36,784 bases of DNA from Xenorhabdus eapokensis (lineage in GTDB: Bacteria; Pseudomonadota; Gammaproteobacteria; Enterobacterales; Enterobacteriaceae): contig NZ_MKGQ01000029.1 of assembly GCF_001908105.1 (NCBI RefSeq), forward strand, positions 1 to 36,784. Reading direction: 5' to 3'. Both the position numbers and the translations under genes were made by a program. Position 1 is the first letter of the stretch; each line of letters begins with the position of its first letter. This document shows, piece after piece, positions 27,650 to 36,703 of the stretch. The notes beneath the pieces are model-generated. The model saw only the letters and a list, made by a program, of their open reading frames with translations, ran no database searches and was not told the DNA's origin.

Positions 27650-28597
27650 TTAATTATCCTGATTGAGCCATTGCATATATTCAGCGACACCTTCGGCGAC
27701 AGTCTTGAACGGTTGTTGATAGCCAGCAGCACGAAGTTTTGTCAGATCTGCTTGAGTAAAACTCTGATAACGGCCTTTTAATTTTTCTGGAAAATCGATG
27801 TATTCCACAGTTGGAGATTTTTCTTTATGGAATTCAATCACAGCATCTGCAACAGCCTGAAAAGATTCAGCACAGCCTGTTCCACAGTTAAAAATGCCGG
27901 AAACACCATTTTTCCAGAACCACAGATTGACGGCGGCAACATCGCCGACATAGATAAAATCGCGACGGAAATTTTCACTGCCAGCAAATAACTTCGGATT
28001 CTGTTCCTGATGAATCTGATTATTTAAATGGTAGGCGACACTCGCCATACTGCCTTTGTGCCATTCGCGCGGCCCGTACACATTGAAATAACGGAAGCCA
28101 CAAATTTGGGAATCTGCATGAGGCAAGATATCACGAACATATTGGTCAAACAGGAACTTAGAGTAGCCATAAACATTGAGCGGTTTTTCATATTGGCGCT
28201 CTTCAATAAAATTATCACTGCGACCACCATAAGTAGCAGCAGAGGAGGCGTACAGGAAAGGGATTTGACGATCGAGGCAATAATGCAGCACATCTTTGGA
28301 GTACTGATAATTATTGTCCATCATATACTTACCATCCCATTCTGTTGTGGATGAGCAAGCACCTTCATGGAAAATGGCATCAATATCACCTAAATCATCA
28401 CCCGCCACAATGCTGGCGATGAAGTCTTCTTTATCGATATAATCGGTGATATCCAAATCAACCAAATTGACGAACTTTTTGCCGTCTTTCAGGTTATCAA
28501 CGACCAGAATATCCTTATAGCCTTCGTCATTCAGTGCCTTGACAATATTGCTGCCAATAAACCCTGCGCCACCAGTGACAATAATCATTTGGCTCAC
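27650..28597 (-). CDS. hldD: ADP-L-glycero-D-manno-heptose-6-epimerase
   Basis: HldD (RfaD) inverts C-6 of ADP-D,D-heptose to give the ADP-L,D-heptose used by WaaC, WaaF and WaaQ. The 315-residue extended short-chain dehydrogenase has the [13 protein letters not shown]-binding loop at residues 8-16, YASSAATYG with the catalytic Ser/Thr region, and the YGYSKF Tyr-Lys pair. The [14 protein letters not shown] segment is typical of HldD. It is the first gene of hldD-waaF-waaC. A TATTAT box on the minus strand (plus 28674-28679) about 80 bases upstream is a candidate -10. In E. coli this gene is heat-shock inducible; I cannot identify a sigma-32 promoter here. Confidence 0.97.
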   Translation of the reverse strand: MSQMIIVTGGAGFIGSNIVKALNDEGYKDILVVDNLKDGKKFVNLVDLDITDYIDKEDFIASIVAGDDLGDIDAIFHEGACSSTTEWDGKYMMDNNYQYSKDVLHYCLDRQIPFLYASSAATYGGRSDNFIEERQYEKPLNVYGYSKFLFDQYVRDILPHADSQICGFRYFNVYGPREWHKGSMASVAYHLNNQIHQEQNPKLFAGSENFRRDFIYVGDVAAVNLWFWKNGVSGIFNCGTGCAESFQAVADAVIEFHKEKSPTVEYIDFPEKLKGRYQSFTQADLTKLRAAGYQQPFKTVAEGVAEYMQWLNQDN

Positions 28598-28866
28598 CTC
28601 TAAATAGTCAGTTCACTTTATACCCAGCTTTATTACTGTAACTTGATGTCTATTGGGTATGTCTTCGCTGCGTATAATAGCACTTAACCCCACTGACGAC
28701 AGCAGCTTAAACAGGGGAATATCCTGAAATCTTACTGTATGCCAGACTCTGGGGCGTGATCAGCTTTACAAAGTTGAGATTCTCTTTTTCGTTGTGTCGT
28801 CACTGGTAGGATCTACCAGTAATATACATTTCGCCTTTCACTTACTTAGGGATTCAGGAGAGAAAA
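28598..28866. promoter_or_regulatory. Divergent hldD / kbl control region
   Basis: This 269-base gap separates two diverging genes. A perfect TATAAT is present on the plus strand (28673-28678) with no good -35, and the overlapping minus-strand TATTAT can serve hldD. Nearer kbl is the perfect palindrome ACTGGTAG-GAT-CTACCAGT (28802-28820), ending 46 bases before the kbl ATG. In E. coli kbl-tdh is controlled by Lrp; the palindrome does not obviously match an Lrp site. Confidence 0.5.
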
Positions 28867-30063
28867 ATGTCAGCGTTGTTTTACCAGAAAATTAATGCGC
28901 AGTTGGAACAAACCCGCTCCGAAGGATTATTCAAAAGTGAGCGTATAATCACTTCTGCGCAGGATGCCAATATTGCTGTTGCTGAAGGTAACCAAGTTAT
29001 TAATTTTTGTGCTAATAACTACTTAGGCTTGGCCAATCACCCTGATCTGATTGCTGCTGCAAAAGCAGGCATGGATAGCCACGGTTTTGGTATGGCATCC
29101 GTTCGCTTTATCTGTGGTACGCAAAATTCTCATAAAGAATTAGAAAATAAGATTGCTGAATTTTTGGGTATGGAAGATGCCATTCTGTATTCCTCGTGCT
29201 TTGATGCAAACGGCGGTTTGTTCGAAACCCTGTTTGGGCCAGAAGATGCCATTATCTCTGATGCCTTGAACCATGCCTCCATCATTGATGGTATCCGCTT
29301 ATGTAAAGCAAAGCGTTACCGTTATGCCAATAATGACATGCAAGAATTAAGAGCCCAGTTGGAAAAAGCAAAAGCAGAAGGTGCGCAGAATATCCTGATC
29401 GCAACTGATGGGGTATTTTCAATGGACGGTGTCATTGCTGACCTGAAATCCATCTGTGATTTGGCTGATGAATTCGGTGCTCTGGTCATGGTGGATGATT
29501 CACATGCAGTGGGTTTTGTTGGCAAGTATGGTCGTGGTACACATGAATATTGTGATGTCATGGGACGTGTTGACATCATTACTGGCACGCTTGGTAAAGC
29601 GCTGGGTGGCGCATCTGGTGGTTATACTGCCGCGCGTAAAGAAGTTGTTGAATGGTTGCGCCAGCGTTCACGCCCATATCTGTTCTCCAACTCACTGGCT
29701 CCGGCTATTGTCGCTGCATCGATTAAGGTGCTGGATATGTTGAAAAATGGCGATGATCTGCGTGAGCGTCTCTGGAAAAATGCGAATTTGTTCCGTGAAA
29801 AAATGACGGCGGCAGGTTTCACTCTGGCGGGGGCAGACCATGCAATCATCCCCGTTATGTTGGGGGATGCGAAACTGGCGCAGGAATTTGCCTCAGAACT
29901 ACTGAAAGAAGGCATTTATGTCACTGGGTTCTTCTATCCGGTTGTGCCTAAAGGTCAAGCGCGTATTCGAACCCAGATCTCAGCCGCTCATACTGAAGAA
30001 CAAATTGAACGTGTGGTGGCTGCATTTATCCGTATTGGCAAGCAATTAAATGTCATTGCTTAA
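28867..30063 (+). CDS. kbl: 2-amino-3-ketobutyrate CoA ligase
   Basis: Kbl is a PLP enzyme that splits 2-amino-3-ketobutyrate with CoA into glycine and acetyl-CoA, the second step of threonine breakdown. The 398-residue product (same as E. coli) has the alpha-oxoamine synthase landmarks [22 protein letters not shown] and the PLP-lysine motif [13 protein letters not shown] (about 240-252). A TCAGGAGAG ribosome site precedes the ATG. It is followed 9 bases later by tdh, whose unstable product it consumes. Confidence 0.98.
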   Translation: MSALFYQKINAQLEQTRSEGLFKSERIITSAQDANIAVAEGNQVINFCANNYLGLANHPDLIAAAKAGMDSHGFGMASVRFICGTQNSHKELENKIAEFLGMEDAILYSSCFDANGGLFETLFGPEDAIISDALNHASIIDGIRLCKAKRYRYANNDMQELRAQLEKAKAEGAQNILIATDGVFSMDGVIADLKSICDLADEFGALVMVDDSHAVGFVGKYGRGTHEYCDVMGRVDIITGTLGKALGGASGGYTAARKEVVEWLRQRSRPYLFSNSLAPAIVAASIKVLDMLKNGDDLRERLWKNANLFREKMTAAGFTLAGADHAIIPVMLGDAKLAQEFASELLKEGIYVTGFFYPVVPKGQARIRTQISAAHTEEQIERVVAAFIRIGKQLNVIA

Positions 30064-30072
30064 GGTATCATT

Positions 30073-31098
30073 ATGAAAGCATTATCCAAATTAAAGCCAC
30101 AAGGAGGTATCTGGATGGCGGATGTGCCCACGCCAGAGCTTGGGCACAATGATGTGATGATTAAAATCCGTAAAACTGCTATTTGTGGTACGGACGTTCA
30201 CATCTATAACTGGGATGATTGGTCGCAAAAAACTATTCCTGTCCCGATGGTAATAGGGCACGAATATGTTGGTGAAGTTGTTGCAATCGGTCAGGAAGTA
30301 AAAGGGTTCAAGATTGGTGATCGTGTATCCGGTGAAGGCCATATCACCTGTGGTTACTGTCGTAACTGCCGTGGTGGACGTACGCATTTATGCCGCAATA
30401 CTACGGGTGTTGGTGTGAACCGTGAAGGCGCTTTTGCTGAATATCTGGTTATTCCCGCATTTAATGCTTTTAAGATCCCAGACAATATACCCGATGAGCT
30501 GGCTGCGATTTTTGATCCATTTGGCAATGCAGTACACACTGCGCTGTCTTTTGATCTGGTGGGGGAAGATGTACTGGTGTCAGGTGCTGGCCCTATCGGG
30601 ATTATGGCAGCAGCGGTATGTAAACATGTTGGTGCTCGTCATGTCGTGATTACGGATGTCAATGAATACCGTCTTGAGCTGGCTCGCAAAATGGGGGTTA
30701 CCCGCGCCGTAAATGTCAGCAAAGAAAACCTGACTGATGTTATGGCAGAGCTGGGAATGACAGAAGGTTTTGATGTTGGTTTGGAGATGTCAGGTGCTCC
30801 GCAAGCGTTCGGTACTTTACTTAATACCATGAATCACGGTGGACGTATTGCGCTGTTGGGGATACCGCCTTCGGACATGGCGATAGATTGGAACCAGGTC
30901 ATCTTTAAGGGATTATTTATCAAGGGGATCTACGGGCGTGAGATGTTCGAAACTTGGTACAAGATGGCGGCTTTGATCCAATCTGGCCTGGATTTGTCCC
31001 CGATTATCACTCACCAATTCTCAGTTGATGATTACCAGAAAGGCTTTGATGTCATGCGCTCAGGGCAATCTGGCAAAGTTATCTTAAATTGGAACTAA
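30073..31098 (+). CDS. tdh: L-threonine 3-dehydrogenase
   Basis: Tdh oxidises L-threonine with NAD to 2-amino-3-ketobutyrate, which Kbl takes up directly. The 341-residue medium-chain alcohol dehydrogenase (same length as E. coli) has the catalytic zinc Cys in AICGTDVH, the GHEYVGEV motif, a structural zinc lobe with four cysteines (CGYC, NCRGG, HLC), and the [14 protein letters not shown] nucleotide-binding loop. It is the second gene of kbl-tdh, with the start 9 bases after the kbl stop, and is followed by a strong hairpin. Confidence 0.98.
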   Translation: MKALSKLKPQGGIWMADVPTPELGHNDVMIKIRKTAICGTDVHIYNWDDWSQKTIPVPMVIGHEYVGEVVAIGQEVKGFKIGDRVSGEGHITCGYCRNCRGGRTHLCRNTTGVGVNREGAFAEYLVIPAFNAFKIPDNIPDELAAIFDPFGNAVHTALSFDLVGEDVLVSGAGPIGIMAAAVCKHVGARHVVITDVNEYRLELARKMGVTRAVNVSKENLTDVMAELGMTEGFDVGLEMSGAPQAFGTLLNTMNHGGRIALLGIPPSDMAIDWNQVIFKGLFIKGIYGREMFETWYKMAALIQSGLDLSPIITHQFSVDDYQKGFDVMRSGQSGKVILNWN

Positions 31099-31107
31099 AA
31101 ATTAGCG

Positions 31108-31135
31108 CAGGCGTCTTTGGCTTTTAAGACGCCTG
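31108..31135. terminator. Bidirectional terminator tdh/envC
   Basis: A perfect 10-bp stem CAGGCGTCTT / AAGACGCCTG with an 8-base loop starts 9 bases after the tdh stop. It is followed by TTT on the plus strand and by a later T run on the minus strand, and it separates converging tdh and envC. Confidence 0.8.
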
Positions 31136-31191
31136 TTTGATCGGCTAACAACAGGATGGGCGTTACCAGTTCAATAACGTAAACAGCAATG

Positions 31192-32505
31192 CTATTTCCC
31201 TAACCACGGTAATGGGTTAACAGCCTGTCCCTGACGGCGGATTTCGAAATACAGTGAAGGCTGTTGTTGCCCACCGCTGCTGCCGACCAAAGATATTGGC
31301 TGACCTGCCCGAACCTGTTGCCCAACACTGACCAATGTGCTCTGGTTGTAACCGTAAATGCTCATATCGCCTTTACCGTGTTCGATCACGACAACCAGAC
31401 CATAGCCTTGCAGCCAATCTGCCAACAATACACGTCCATCTGAGATTGCCCTGACTTCTGTCCCTTCCGTTGCTGAGATAACAATTCCTTTCCAACGAAG
31501 TTCACCTTGTATCGTTTCACCAAAACTATGGATGATACGACCGCGTACTGGCCAGATGGCTTGCCCAGCAGGGCGCCCAAGACCGCCAGTTCGTGCCATG
31601 AGAGCACGTTCTTCTTCTGTTGGTTTATAACTGGAACCTTTTTGTTGAGCTTGTTTTTGTTTAGCCGCAACTTGGGCACGAACACGAGCCGCTTCACGAG
31701 CTTCACGTTCAGCACGTGCTTTGGCTTCCCGCTCAGCTTTAGCAATTTTGTCTCTCAGTCTGGTTTCATTTTGCCGAAGCACAGCCAGGCTTTGTTGCTC
31801 TTTTTTCAATGAAGATTCAAGTACCGTTAATGTTTTTTGCCGCGCAGTGCGGGTAGTTTCCATCTTTTGCTTTTGCTGTTTTTGGCTGACCAGTATCGCT
31901 TTCTGTTCATTTTGTTTTTCTAATTGCAGTTTTTTTTGCTGATTAAGATCTTCGGTTGTTTTTTGCAGGTTAGCGATAGTTTCCTGACGTGCCTGATTCA
32001 AGTAACTGTAATAGGCGAGAATACGTTCTTTGCGCTGATTTTCCGGCCCATTGAGTAACAACTCCAATCCCTGATGATTCCCTTGCCGGAATGCAGCGTC
32101 CAATTGATTGGCAAGTAATTGACGTTGCTCCTTTTGCTGCGTTTGCAGGCGTTTGATATTGGCATTTAACGATGAAATGTCGTTTTCTAGTTTATTTAGA
32201 CGGGTCTGTGTTGTGTGTAGTGAGCGTCCCACTTCTGAGATAGTACTTTCTTGTTCTTTTAATTGGTTAAGCAGATCTGTACGTTGTTCTTGTTGCTGTT
32301 TTACACTTTTCTCTTTCTCAGCAATATTCTGCTGAATATCTTTGAGCTGATTCTTATTCTCTGAAATTGGATTGGCGAAAGTATTTGTACTGAAGCTGAG
32401 AAAGGTGAACAACAAGGCACAGAGTTTTAACACTCTGATTTTATTTTGATTTTTGCATTGCTTCTGCCGATTCTTACGGCTCTTCAGATCCTTACTTTCA
32501 GCCAT
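31192..32505 (-). CDS. envC: Murein hydrolase activator EnvC
   Basis: EnvC is a periplasmic divisome protein that, recruited by FtsEX, activates the amidases AmiA and AmiB to split the septal wall. The 437-residue product has a signal peptide after a basic N-terminus (hydrophobic VLKLCALLFTFLSF, cleavage probably after NTFA near residue 44). A long Gln/Glu/Lys-rich coiled coil follows (about 47-280), then a C-terminal LytM domain (about 315-437). The usual LytM HxH zinc site is absent (MSIYGYNQST in its place), as in E. coli EnvC, consistent with an activator and not a hydrolase. It is slightly longer than E. coli (419) because of the N-terminus; the methionine at residue 1 may not be the true start. 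The usual upstream gpmI is missing. Confidence 0.93.
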   Translation of the reverse strand: MAESKDLKSRKNRQKQCKNQNKIRVLKLCALLFTFLSFSTNTFANPISENKNQLKDIQQNIAEKEKSVKQQQEQRTDLLNQLKEQESTISEVGRSLHTTQTRLNKLENDISSLNANIKRLQTQQKEQRQLLANQLDAAFRQGNHQGLELLLNGPENQRKERILAYYSYLNQARQETIANLQKTTEDLNQQKKLQLEKQNEQKAILVSQKQQKQKMETTRTARQKTLTVLESSLKKEQQSLAVLRQNETRLRDKIAKAEREAKARAEREAREAARVRAQVAAKQKQAQQKGSSYKPTEEERALMARTGGLGRPAGQAIWPVRGRIIHSFGETIQGELRWKGIVISATEGTEVRAISDGRVLLADWLQGYGLVVVIEHGKGDMSIYGYNQSTLVSVGQQVRAGQPISLVGSSGGQQQPSLYFEIRRQGQAVNPLPWLGK

Positions 32506-32836
32506 CTTATTGGATACCCTGCTGCTACATAATAGCGCCTGATTATTTCATGAGGAATTGCCCCTGACCAGAGAACAGACGGTTTTTATCATTAATATAA
32601 GTTTTAGTTAATTTAGTCCATTTATTGTCGAATATCCTGCTTTGAGCCAGTGTTACATGAAATATTTTATTGATGCATGACAATTAAGTGGTTCTCAATG
32701 TATTTTTTAATTTTTCTCGAAACTCTCCGCAAAATCTGCATTGTATTGATGCTAATTGGCTGTAATTGATGCAACACACAGGTATACTCTTCTACCTTAG
32801 ATATTTGTTATTAACTAACGGGAGTTATTGCCCTCC
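32506..32836. promoter_or_regulatory. envC / yibN divergent gap with ATTGATGC repeats
   Basis: No gene or recognisable gpmI remnant is visible in these 331 bases, the place gpmI takes in E. coli. Three direct copies of ATTGATGC lie at 32669-32676, 32745-32752 and 32765-32772; the last two are 20 bases apart, two helical turns. A TATACT box at 32783-32788 is a plausible -10 for yibN with no good -35, so the repeats may bind an activator. That link is inference. Confidence 0.5.
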
Positions 32837-33274
32837 ATGCTGCAAGAAATCATGCAATTTATTAGCCGAAACACGATCCTGAGCCTTGTCTGGATTGCAT
32901 TGCTGGTGGCTGTCATTGTCATGACGGTAAAAAGCGTGTTCTCCAAGAGTAAAGAGATCACCCGTGCTCAGGCCATCCATTTCATCAACAAGGAAGACGC
33001 TATCGTCGTGGATTTACGCTCCCGTGACGATTTTCGCAGAGGGCATATTATTGGTTCCGTTAACCTGACGCCATCTGAAATTAAAGACAATAATTTAGGT
33101 GAGTTGGAGAAACATAAAAAACAGCCTGTTATCGTAGTTTCAGCGAATGGGCTAGAATCTAGAACGCCAGCGGAAAATCTGGTTCGTTTAGGCTTTGAGC
33201 AGGTCTATTCCCTGAAAGAGGGAGTTGCTGGTTGGGCGGGTGAAAATCTGCCATTGGCTCGCGGCAAGAAATAA
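32837..33274 (+). CDS. yibN: YibN, membrane-anchored rhodanese-like protein
   Basis: The 145-residue product has one N-terminal membrane helix (about 14-33, [18 protein letters not shown]) followed by a cytoplasmic rhodanese-like domain with [18 protein letters not shown] and the C-terminal [12 protein letters not shown], as in E. coli YibN. ATG 32837 is chosen because it matches the E. coli start; a TTG at 32828 would add three residues. The rhodanese active-site loop reads [14 protein letters not shown] with no Cys, and the whole protein lacks cysteine, so sulfur transfer is not expected. It leads yibN-secB-gpsA-cysE. grxC, which follows it in E. coli, is absent. Confidence 0.92.
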   Translation: MLQEIMQFISRNTILSLVWIALLVAVIVMTVKSVFSKSKEITRAQAIHFINKEDAIVVDLRSRDDFRRGHIIGSVNLTPSEIKDNNLGELEKHKKQPVIVVSANGLESRTPAENLVRLGFEQVYSLKEGVAGWAGENLPLARGKK

Positions 33275-33350
33275 CGAATTTAGGTGCAAGTAGCATGCTT
33301 GCATTCTTGAAAAGTTTAAATAAGGACATCTGAAAAAGGTAAACATGATT

Positions 33351-33821
33351 ATGTCAGAACAAAACAACACAGAAATGGCTTTCCAGATCCAACGTATTTA
33401 CACGAAAGATATTTCTTTCGAAGCACCAAAAGCCCCGCAGATTTTCCAGCAGGATTGGCAGCCGGAAGTTAAATTGGATTTGGACACTGCTTCCAGTGAA
33501 TTGGCTCAGGGCGTTTATGAAGTTGTTCTGCGTGTTACCGTTACGGCGACATTGGAAGAAGAAACTGCGTTTTTGTGTGAAGTTCAGCAAGCGGGTATTT
33601 TCTCTATTGACGGTATTGAAGGAACCCAGTTGGCACATTGCTTAGGGGCATATTGTCCGAACATTCTGTTCCCATACGCCCGTGAGTGCATCACCAGCTT
33701 GGTAAGTCGTGGTACTTTCCCACAACTGAACTTAGCTCCTGTTAACTTTGATGCTCTGTTCATGAACTATCTGCAACAGCAGGCTGAACCTCAGCCTAAT
33801 GAGGCTGCACAGGAAGCCTAA
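33351..33821 (+). CDS. secB: Protein-export chaperone SecB
   Basis: SecB is a tetrameric chaperone that keeps preproteins unfolded and delivers them to SecA for export. The product is nearly identical to E. coli SecB over [56 protein letters not shown] and [18 protein letters not shown]. The ATG at 33351 gives the E. coli start and 156 residues; another ATG two codons earlier (33345) is closer to the AAAAAGG site and cannot be excluded. The stop codon overlaps the gpsA start by one base. A small TGCAAG/CTTGCA hairpin (33285-33303) lies in the spacer after yibN. Confidence 0.97.
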   Translation: MSEQNNTEMAFQIQRIYTKDISFEAPKAPQIFQQDWQPEVKLDLDTASSELAQGVYEVVLRVTVTATLEEETAFLCEVQQAGIFSIDGIEGTQLAHCLGAYCPNILFPYARECITSLVSRGTFPQLNLAPVNFDALFMNYLQQQAEPQPNEAAQEA

Positions 33822-34840
33822 TGAATACTGCTTCTATGACAGTGATCGGTGCCGGTTCATACGGCACCGCTTTAGCTATTACGTTGGCTCGCAATGGGCA
33901 CGATGTTGTGCTTTGGGGGCATAACCCTGTGCACGTCAATGCGTTGCAACAAGCGCGCTGTAATCAGGCATTTTTACCGGATGTTGCTTTTCCTGATAGT
34001 TTATCGCTTGAATCTGACCTAAAAAGTGCTGTTTCAGCCAGTTGTAATATCCTGGTAGTGGTTCCCAGCCATGTTTTCGGTGATGTCTTACAGCAAATAA
34101 AACCACATTTACAACAGAATAGCCGCATTGTTTGGGCTACCAAGGGGCTTGAAGCGGAAACAGGACGCTTATTACAAGATGTCGCCCGTGAGATATTAGG
34201 TGATGAAATCCCCTTGGCCGTAGTTTCTGGCCCGACATTCGCCAAAGAGCTAGCGGCAGGTTTACCAACAGCGATTGCGGTTTCTGCCACAACACCAGAG
34301 TTTGGTGAAGAACTACAACAGTTTTTCCATTGCGGCAAAAGCTTTCGAGTCTACAAAAACCCAGATTTCATAGGGGTACAGCTCGGCGGGGCAATAAAAA
34401 ATGTGATTGCAATTGGTGCCGGGATCTCTGATGGTATGGGATTTGGAGCTAATGCCCGTACGGCATTGATTACCAGAGGGTTAGCTGAGATGAGCCGCCT
34501 TGGAGTAGCTCTGGGGGCAGATCCTTCTACATTTATGGGCATGGCTGGATTGGGTGATTTAGTTTTGACCTGTACCGATAACCAATCCCGTAACCGTCGT
34601 TTTGGCATGATGCTGGGAAAAGGTATCGGTGTTGATGAAGCACAGCGTGAGATCGGGCAAGTTGTTGAAGGATACCGCAATACTAAAGAAGTTCGAGCTT
34701 TGGCGGAACGAGTGGGTGTTGAAATGCCTATCACAGAGCAGATCTACCAGATACTGTATTGCAATAAAAATGTGATTGAGGCTGCCCAAACATTATTGGG
34801 AAGAGCGACAAGAGATGAGGGAGATGGCTCTCACTCTTAA
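33821..34840 (+). CDS. gpsA: Glycerol-3-phosphate dehydrogenase [NAD(P)+]
   Basis: GpsA reduces dihydroxyacetone phosphate to sn-glycerol-3-phosphate for phospholipid synthesis. The 339-residue product (same as E. coli) has the N-terminal nucleotide-binding loop [42 protein letters not shown], and the catalytic Lys in the [16 protein letters not shown] segment, followed by [17 protein letters not shown]. It starts on the last base of the secB stop codon (TAATG), so translation is coupled. The secB-gpsA-cysE order is conserved in enterics. Confidence 0.98.
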   Translation: MNTASMTVIGAGSYGTALAITLARNGHDVVLWGHNPVHVNALQQARCNQAFLPDVAFPDSLSLESDLKSAVSASCNILVVVPSHVFGDVLQQIKPHLQQNSRIVWATKGLEAETGRLLQDVAREILGDEIPLAVVSGPTFAKELAAGLPTAIAVSATTPEFGEELQQFFHCGKSFRVYKNPDFIGVQLGGAIKNVIAIGAGISDGMGFGANARTALITRGLAEMSRLGVALGADPSTFMGMAGLGDLVLTCTDNQSRNRRFGMMLGKGIGVDEAQREIGQVVEGYRNTKEVRALAERVGVEMPITEQIYQILYCNKNVIEAAQTLLGRATRDEGDGSHS

Positions 34841-34858
34841 ATAAATGAGAACACTGAT

Positions 34859-35680
34859 ATGTCGCGAGCAGAACTGAATGAAGTCTGGAAAAATATAAAA
34901 AACGAGGCGAGGGCGCTGGCAGACTGTGAACCCATGTTAGCCAGTTTCTTTCACGCGACACTACTCAAGCATGAAAATCTTGGTAGTGCCCTGAGTTACA
35001 TGCTGGCAAATAAGCTGGCAACACCGATTATGCCTCCCATTGAAGTCAGAGAAGTCGCTGAAAGTGCATATCGCAGTGATCCTAAGATGATTGAATCGGC
35101 AGCACGTGATATCAAAGCTGTTCGACTGCGTGATCCGGCAGTAGATAAATATTCGACCCCATTACTCTATCTTAAAGGCTTCCATGCTCTGCAAGCCTAC
35201 CGCATTGCTCACTGGCTATGGAAAGAAGATCGCAAGGCATTGGCAATCTATCTACAAAACCAGATTTCAGTTTCTTTTGGCGTCGATATTCATCCCGCTG
35301 CCAGAATTGGTTGTGGCATCATGCTGGACCATGCGACAGGTATTGTAATTGGTGAGACAGCGGTTGTTGAGAATGATGTTTCTATTCTGCAATCTGTGAC
35401 TCTTGGGGGAACAGGTAAAACCAGCGGAGATCGTCATCCGAAAGTACGTGAAGGAGTGATGATTGGAGCGGGTTCCAAAATACTTGGCAATATCGAGATT
35501 GGCCGCGGTGCGAAAATTGGGGCAGGGTCGGTTGTATTAAGATCAGTTCCACCTCATACCACAGTGGCAGGCGTACCGGCGAGGATTGTTGGTAAACCGG
35601 AAAGTGAGAAGCCATCGCTGGATATGAACCAGCATTTTAATGGCATCAATAACGGATTTGAGAATGGGGATGGAATTTGA
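34859..35680 (+). CDS. cysE: Serine O-acetyltransferase
   Basis: CysE acetylates L-serine with acetyl-CoA, the committed and cysteine-inhibited step of cysteine synthesis. The product has 273 residues, the E. coli length. It has the N-terminal helical SAT domain (LADCEPMLASFFHATLLKHE; about 1-140) and a left-handed beta-helix of hexapeptide repeats (about 140-250) with DIHPAARIG, the catalytic DHATGIVIGETA segment and HPKVREGVMIGAGSKILGN. The C-terminal tail with DMNQHFNGINNGFENGDGI is the part that binds CysK in E. coli. It is the last gene of the operon and is followed by a strong hairpin. Confidence 0.98.
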   Translation: MSRAELNEVWKNIKNEARALADCEPMLASFFHATLLKHENLGSALSYMLANKLATPIMPPIEVREVAESAYRSDPKMIESAARDIKAVRLRDPAVDKYSTPLLYLKGFHALQAYRIAHWLWKEDRKALAIYLQNQISVSFGVDIHPAARIGCGIMLDHATGIVIGETAVVENDVSILQSVTLGGTGKTSGDRHPKVREGVMIGAGSKILGNIEIGRGAKIGAGSVVLRSVPPHTTVAGVPARIVGKPESEKPSLDMNQHFNGINNGFENGDGI

Positions 35681-35711
35681 AATTCTGTTCTTTTCTTATA
35701 AGCACTAATAG

Positions 35712-35750
35712 ATAGGACATTCAGCGCTTAATCCGCACTGAATGTCCTAT
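35712..35750. terminator. Bidirectional terminator cysE/trmL
   Basis: A perfect 13-bp inverted repeat ATAGGACATTCAG / CTGAATGTCCTAT with a 13-base loop sits between the converging cysE and trmL genes. The T tracts are weak, but stem length and location support termination in both directions. Confidence 0.75.
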
Positions 35751-35755
35751 TAATC

Positions 35756-36259
35756 TTAATCCCGCAATAACGCACCTGGATAACCCAGTTGCCGCCATGC
35801 TTCAAATACAACCACTGCGACAGAATTGGACAGATTCATGCTACGGCTATCTGGCAGCATGGGAATTCTGATCTTCTGTTCAGGTGGCATGTTATCTAAT
35901 ACATAAAACGGCAAACCACGAGTTTCTGGGCCAAACATTAAGTAATCACCATCACGATAACTCACATTACTGTGCGCCGGAGTACCTTTTGTAGTTAAGG
36001 CAAACAGGCGCGCTCCAGAAGGGGACTGTGAATTGACGGAACTGAGTCCTTCACTTTCCAGGAATGCGTTGTAATCGTGGTGTTGTTTGATATTAGCAAA
36101 CTCGTGGTAATCCAACCCTGCACGACGCAGGCGTTTATCATCCCATGTAAAACCCAAGGGTTGAATGAGATGAAGTTGACAGCCTGTGTTGGCACACAAG
36201 CGGATGATATTGCCTGTATTAGGCGGAATTTCTGGTTCGAATAGGACGATGTTTAGCAT
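35756..36259 (-). CDS. trmL: tRNA (cytidine/uridine-2'-O-)-methyltransferase TrmL
   Basis: TrmL 2'-O-methylates the wobble nucleotide 34 of certain tRNA-Leu species. It is a SPOUT-fold, trefoil-knot methyltransferase. From ATG 36259 the product has 167 residues, beginning [20 protein letters not shown]. The SAM-knot segments [32 protein letters not shown] and [13 protein letters not shown] are conserved. It carries a 10-residue insertion after HHDYNAFLE (about residues 65-80, Ser/Gly-rich) relative to E. coli TrmL (157 residues). A start at 36286 would add nine residues without family support; neither start has a strong ribosome site. It is the last intact housekeeping gene before the mobile remnants. 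Confidence 0.94.
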   Translation of the reverse strand: MLNIVLFEPEIPPNTGNIIRLCANTGCQLHLIQPLGFTWDDKRLRRAGLDYHEFANIKQHHDYNAFLESEGLSSVNSQSPSGARLFALTTKGTPAHSNVSYRDGDYLMFGPETRGLPFYVLDNMPPEQKIRIPMLPDSRSMNLSNSVAVVVFEAWRQLGYPGALLRD

Positions 36260-36430
36260 TGGTGTTTCAAATGAAGAAGCTATCATGACAGCTATTTTGA
36301 TAATAGAAATCTATATTTACTAGTTTTTTTATTAAAAATGATAGTGTTGGAAACAATAATCAATTATTTTAATAACCTGAACTTTGTTTAAAAAAAGAAC
36401 TAAAGTGCCTAAGGCACGATTGAAGTTTTC

Positions 36431-36703
36431 GGGTCATGATTCCAATTTATTGATAATGAAGAATGTTTAGATAATACTCAATGATTCTGTCATGAATTTC
36501 TATGGATTTTGAAAAAGACAACGTCTTGCGAATCAGTCTTGCCAAATGCTGACGGAGATTCAGGTTATGTCTCTCTATGCGTTGGGTATAACGCTTACTA
36601 ACACCACATAGCGTTTCCTTGCCAGCGTTCTTTCATCGCTTCTCCAGCCATCGGTCATATAAATAACGCGATGCTCGACTTTTAGGGTGAGTTGAAATGA
36701 CAT
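36431..36703 (-). mobile_element. Truncated IS1-family element
   Basis: The segment beginning GGGTCATGATTCCAATTTAT at 36431 resembles the terminal inverted repeat of IS1 (GGTAATGACTCCAACTTAT from memory), and the DNA inside encodes the C-terminal part of IS1 InsB on the minus strand. The other end and insA are missing, so the element is a remnant. No target duplication can be checked. The transposase frame is broken (see the pseudogene entry). It lies in the AT-rich spacer upstream of trmL. Confidence 0.8.
36447..36703 (-). pseudogene. insB: insB (IS1 transposase) remnant, frameshifted
   Basis: Read on the minus strand, one frame gives [20 protein letters not shown] and stops at 36575. The next part of the IS1 transposase, [20 protein letters not shown] then [11 protein letters not shown] and a C-terminal LHYQ before the stop at 36447, is in a different frame. 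The switch falls near 36596-36602, where GTGGTGTTAG appears in place of an expected GTGGTTAG, consistent with a 2-base insertion. The catalytic domain before YMTDGW is missing. The 5' end carries an ATG (36703) with an AAAGGAG site, but this is probably borrowed from adjoining DNA. Confidence 0.8.
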
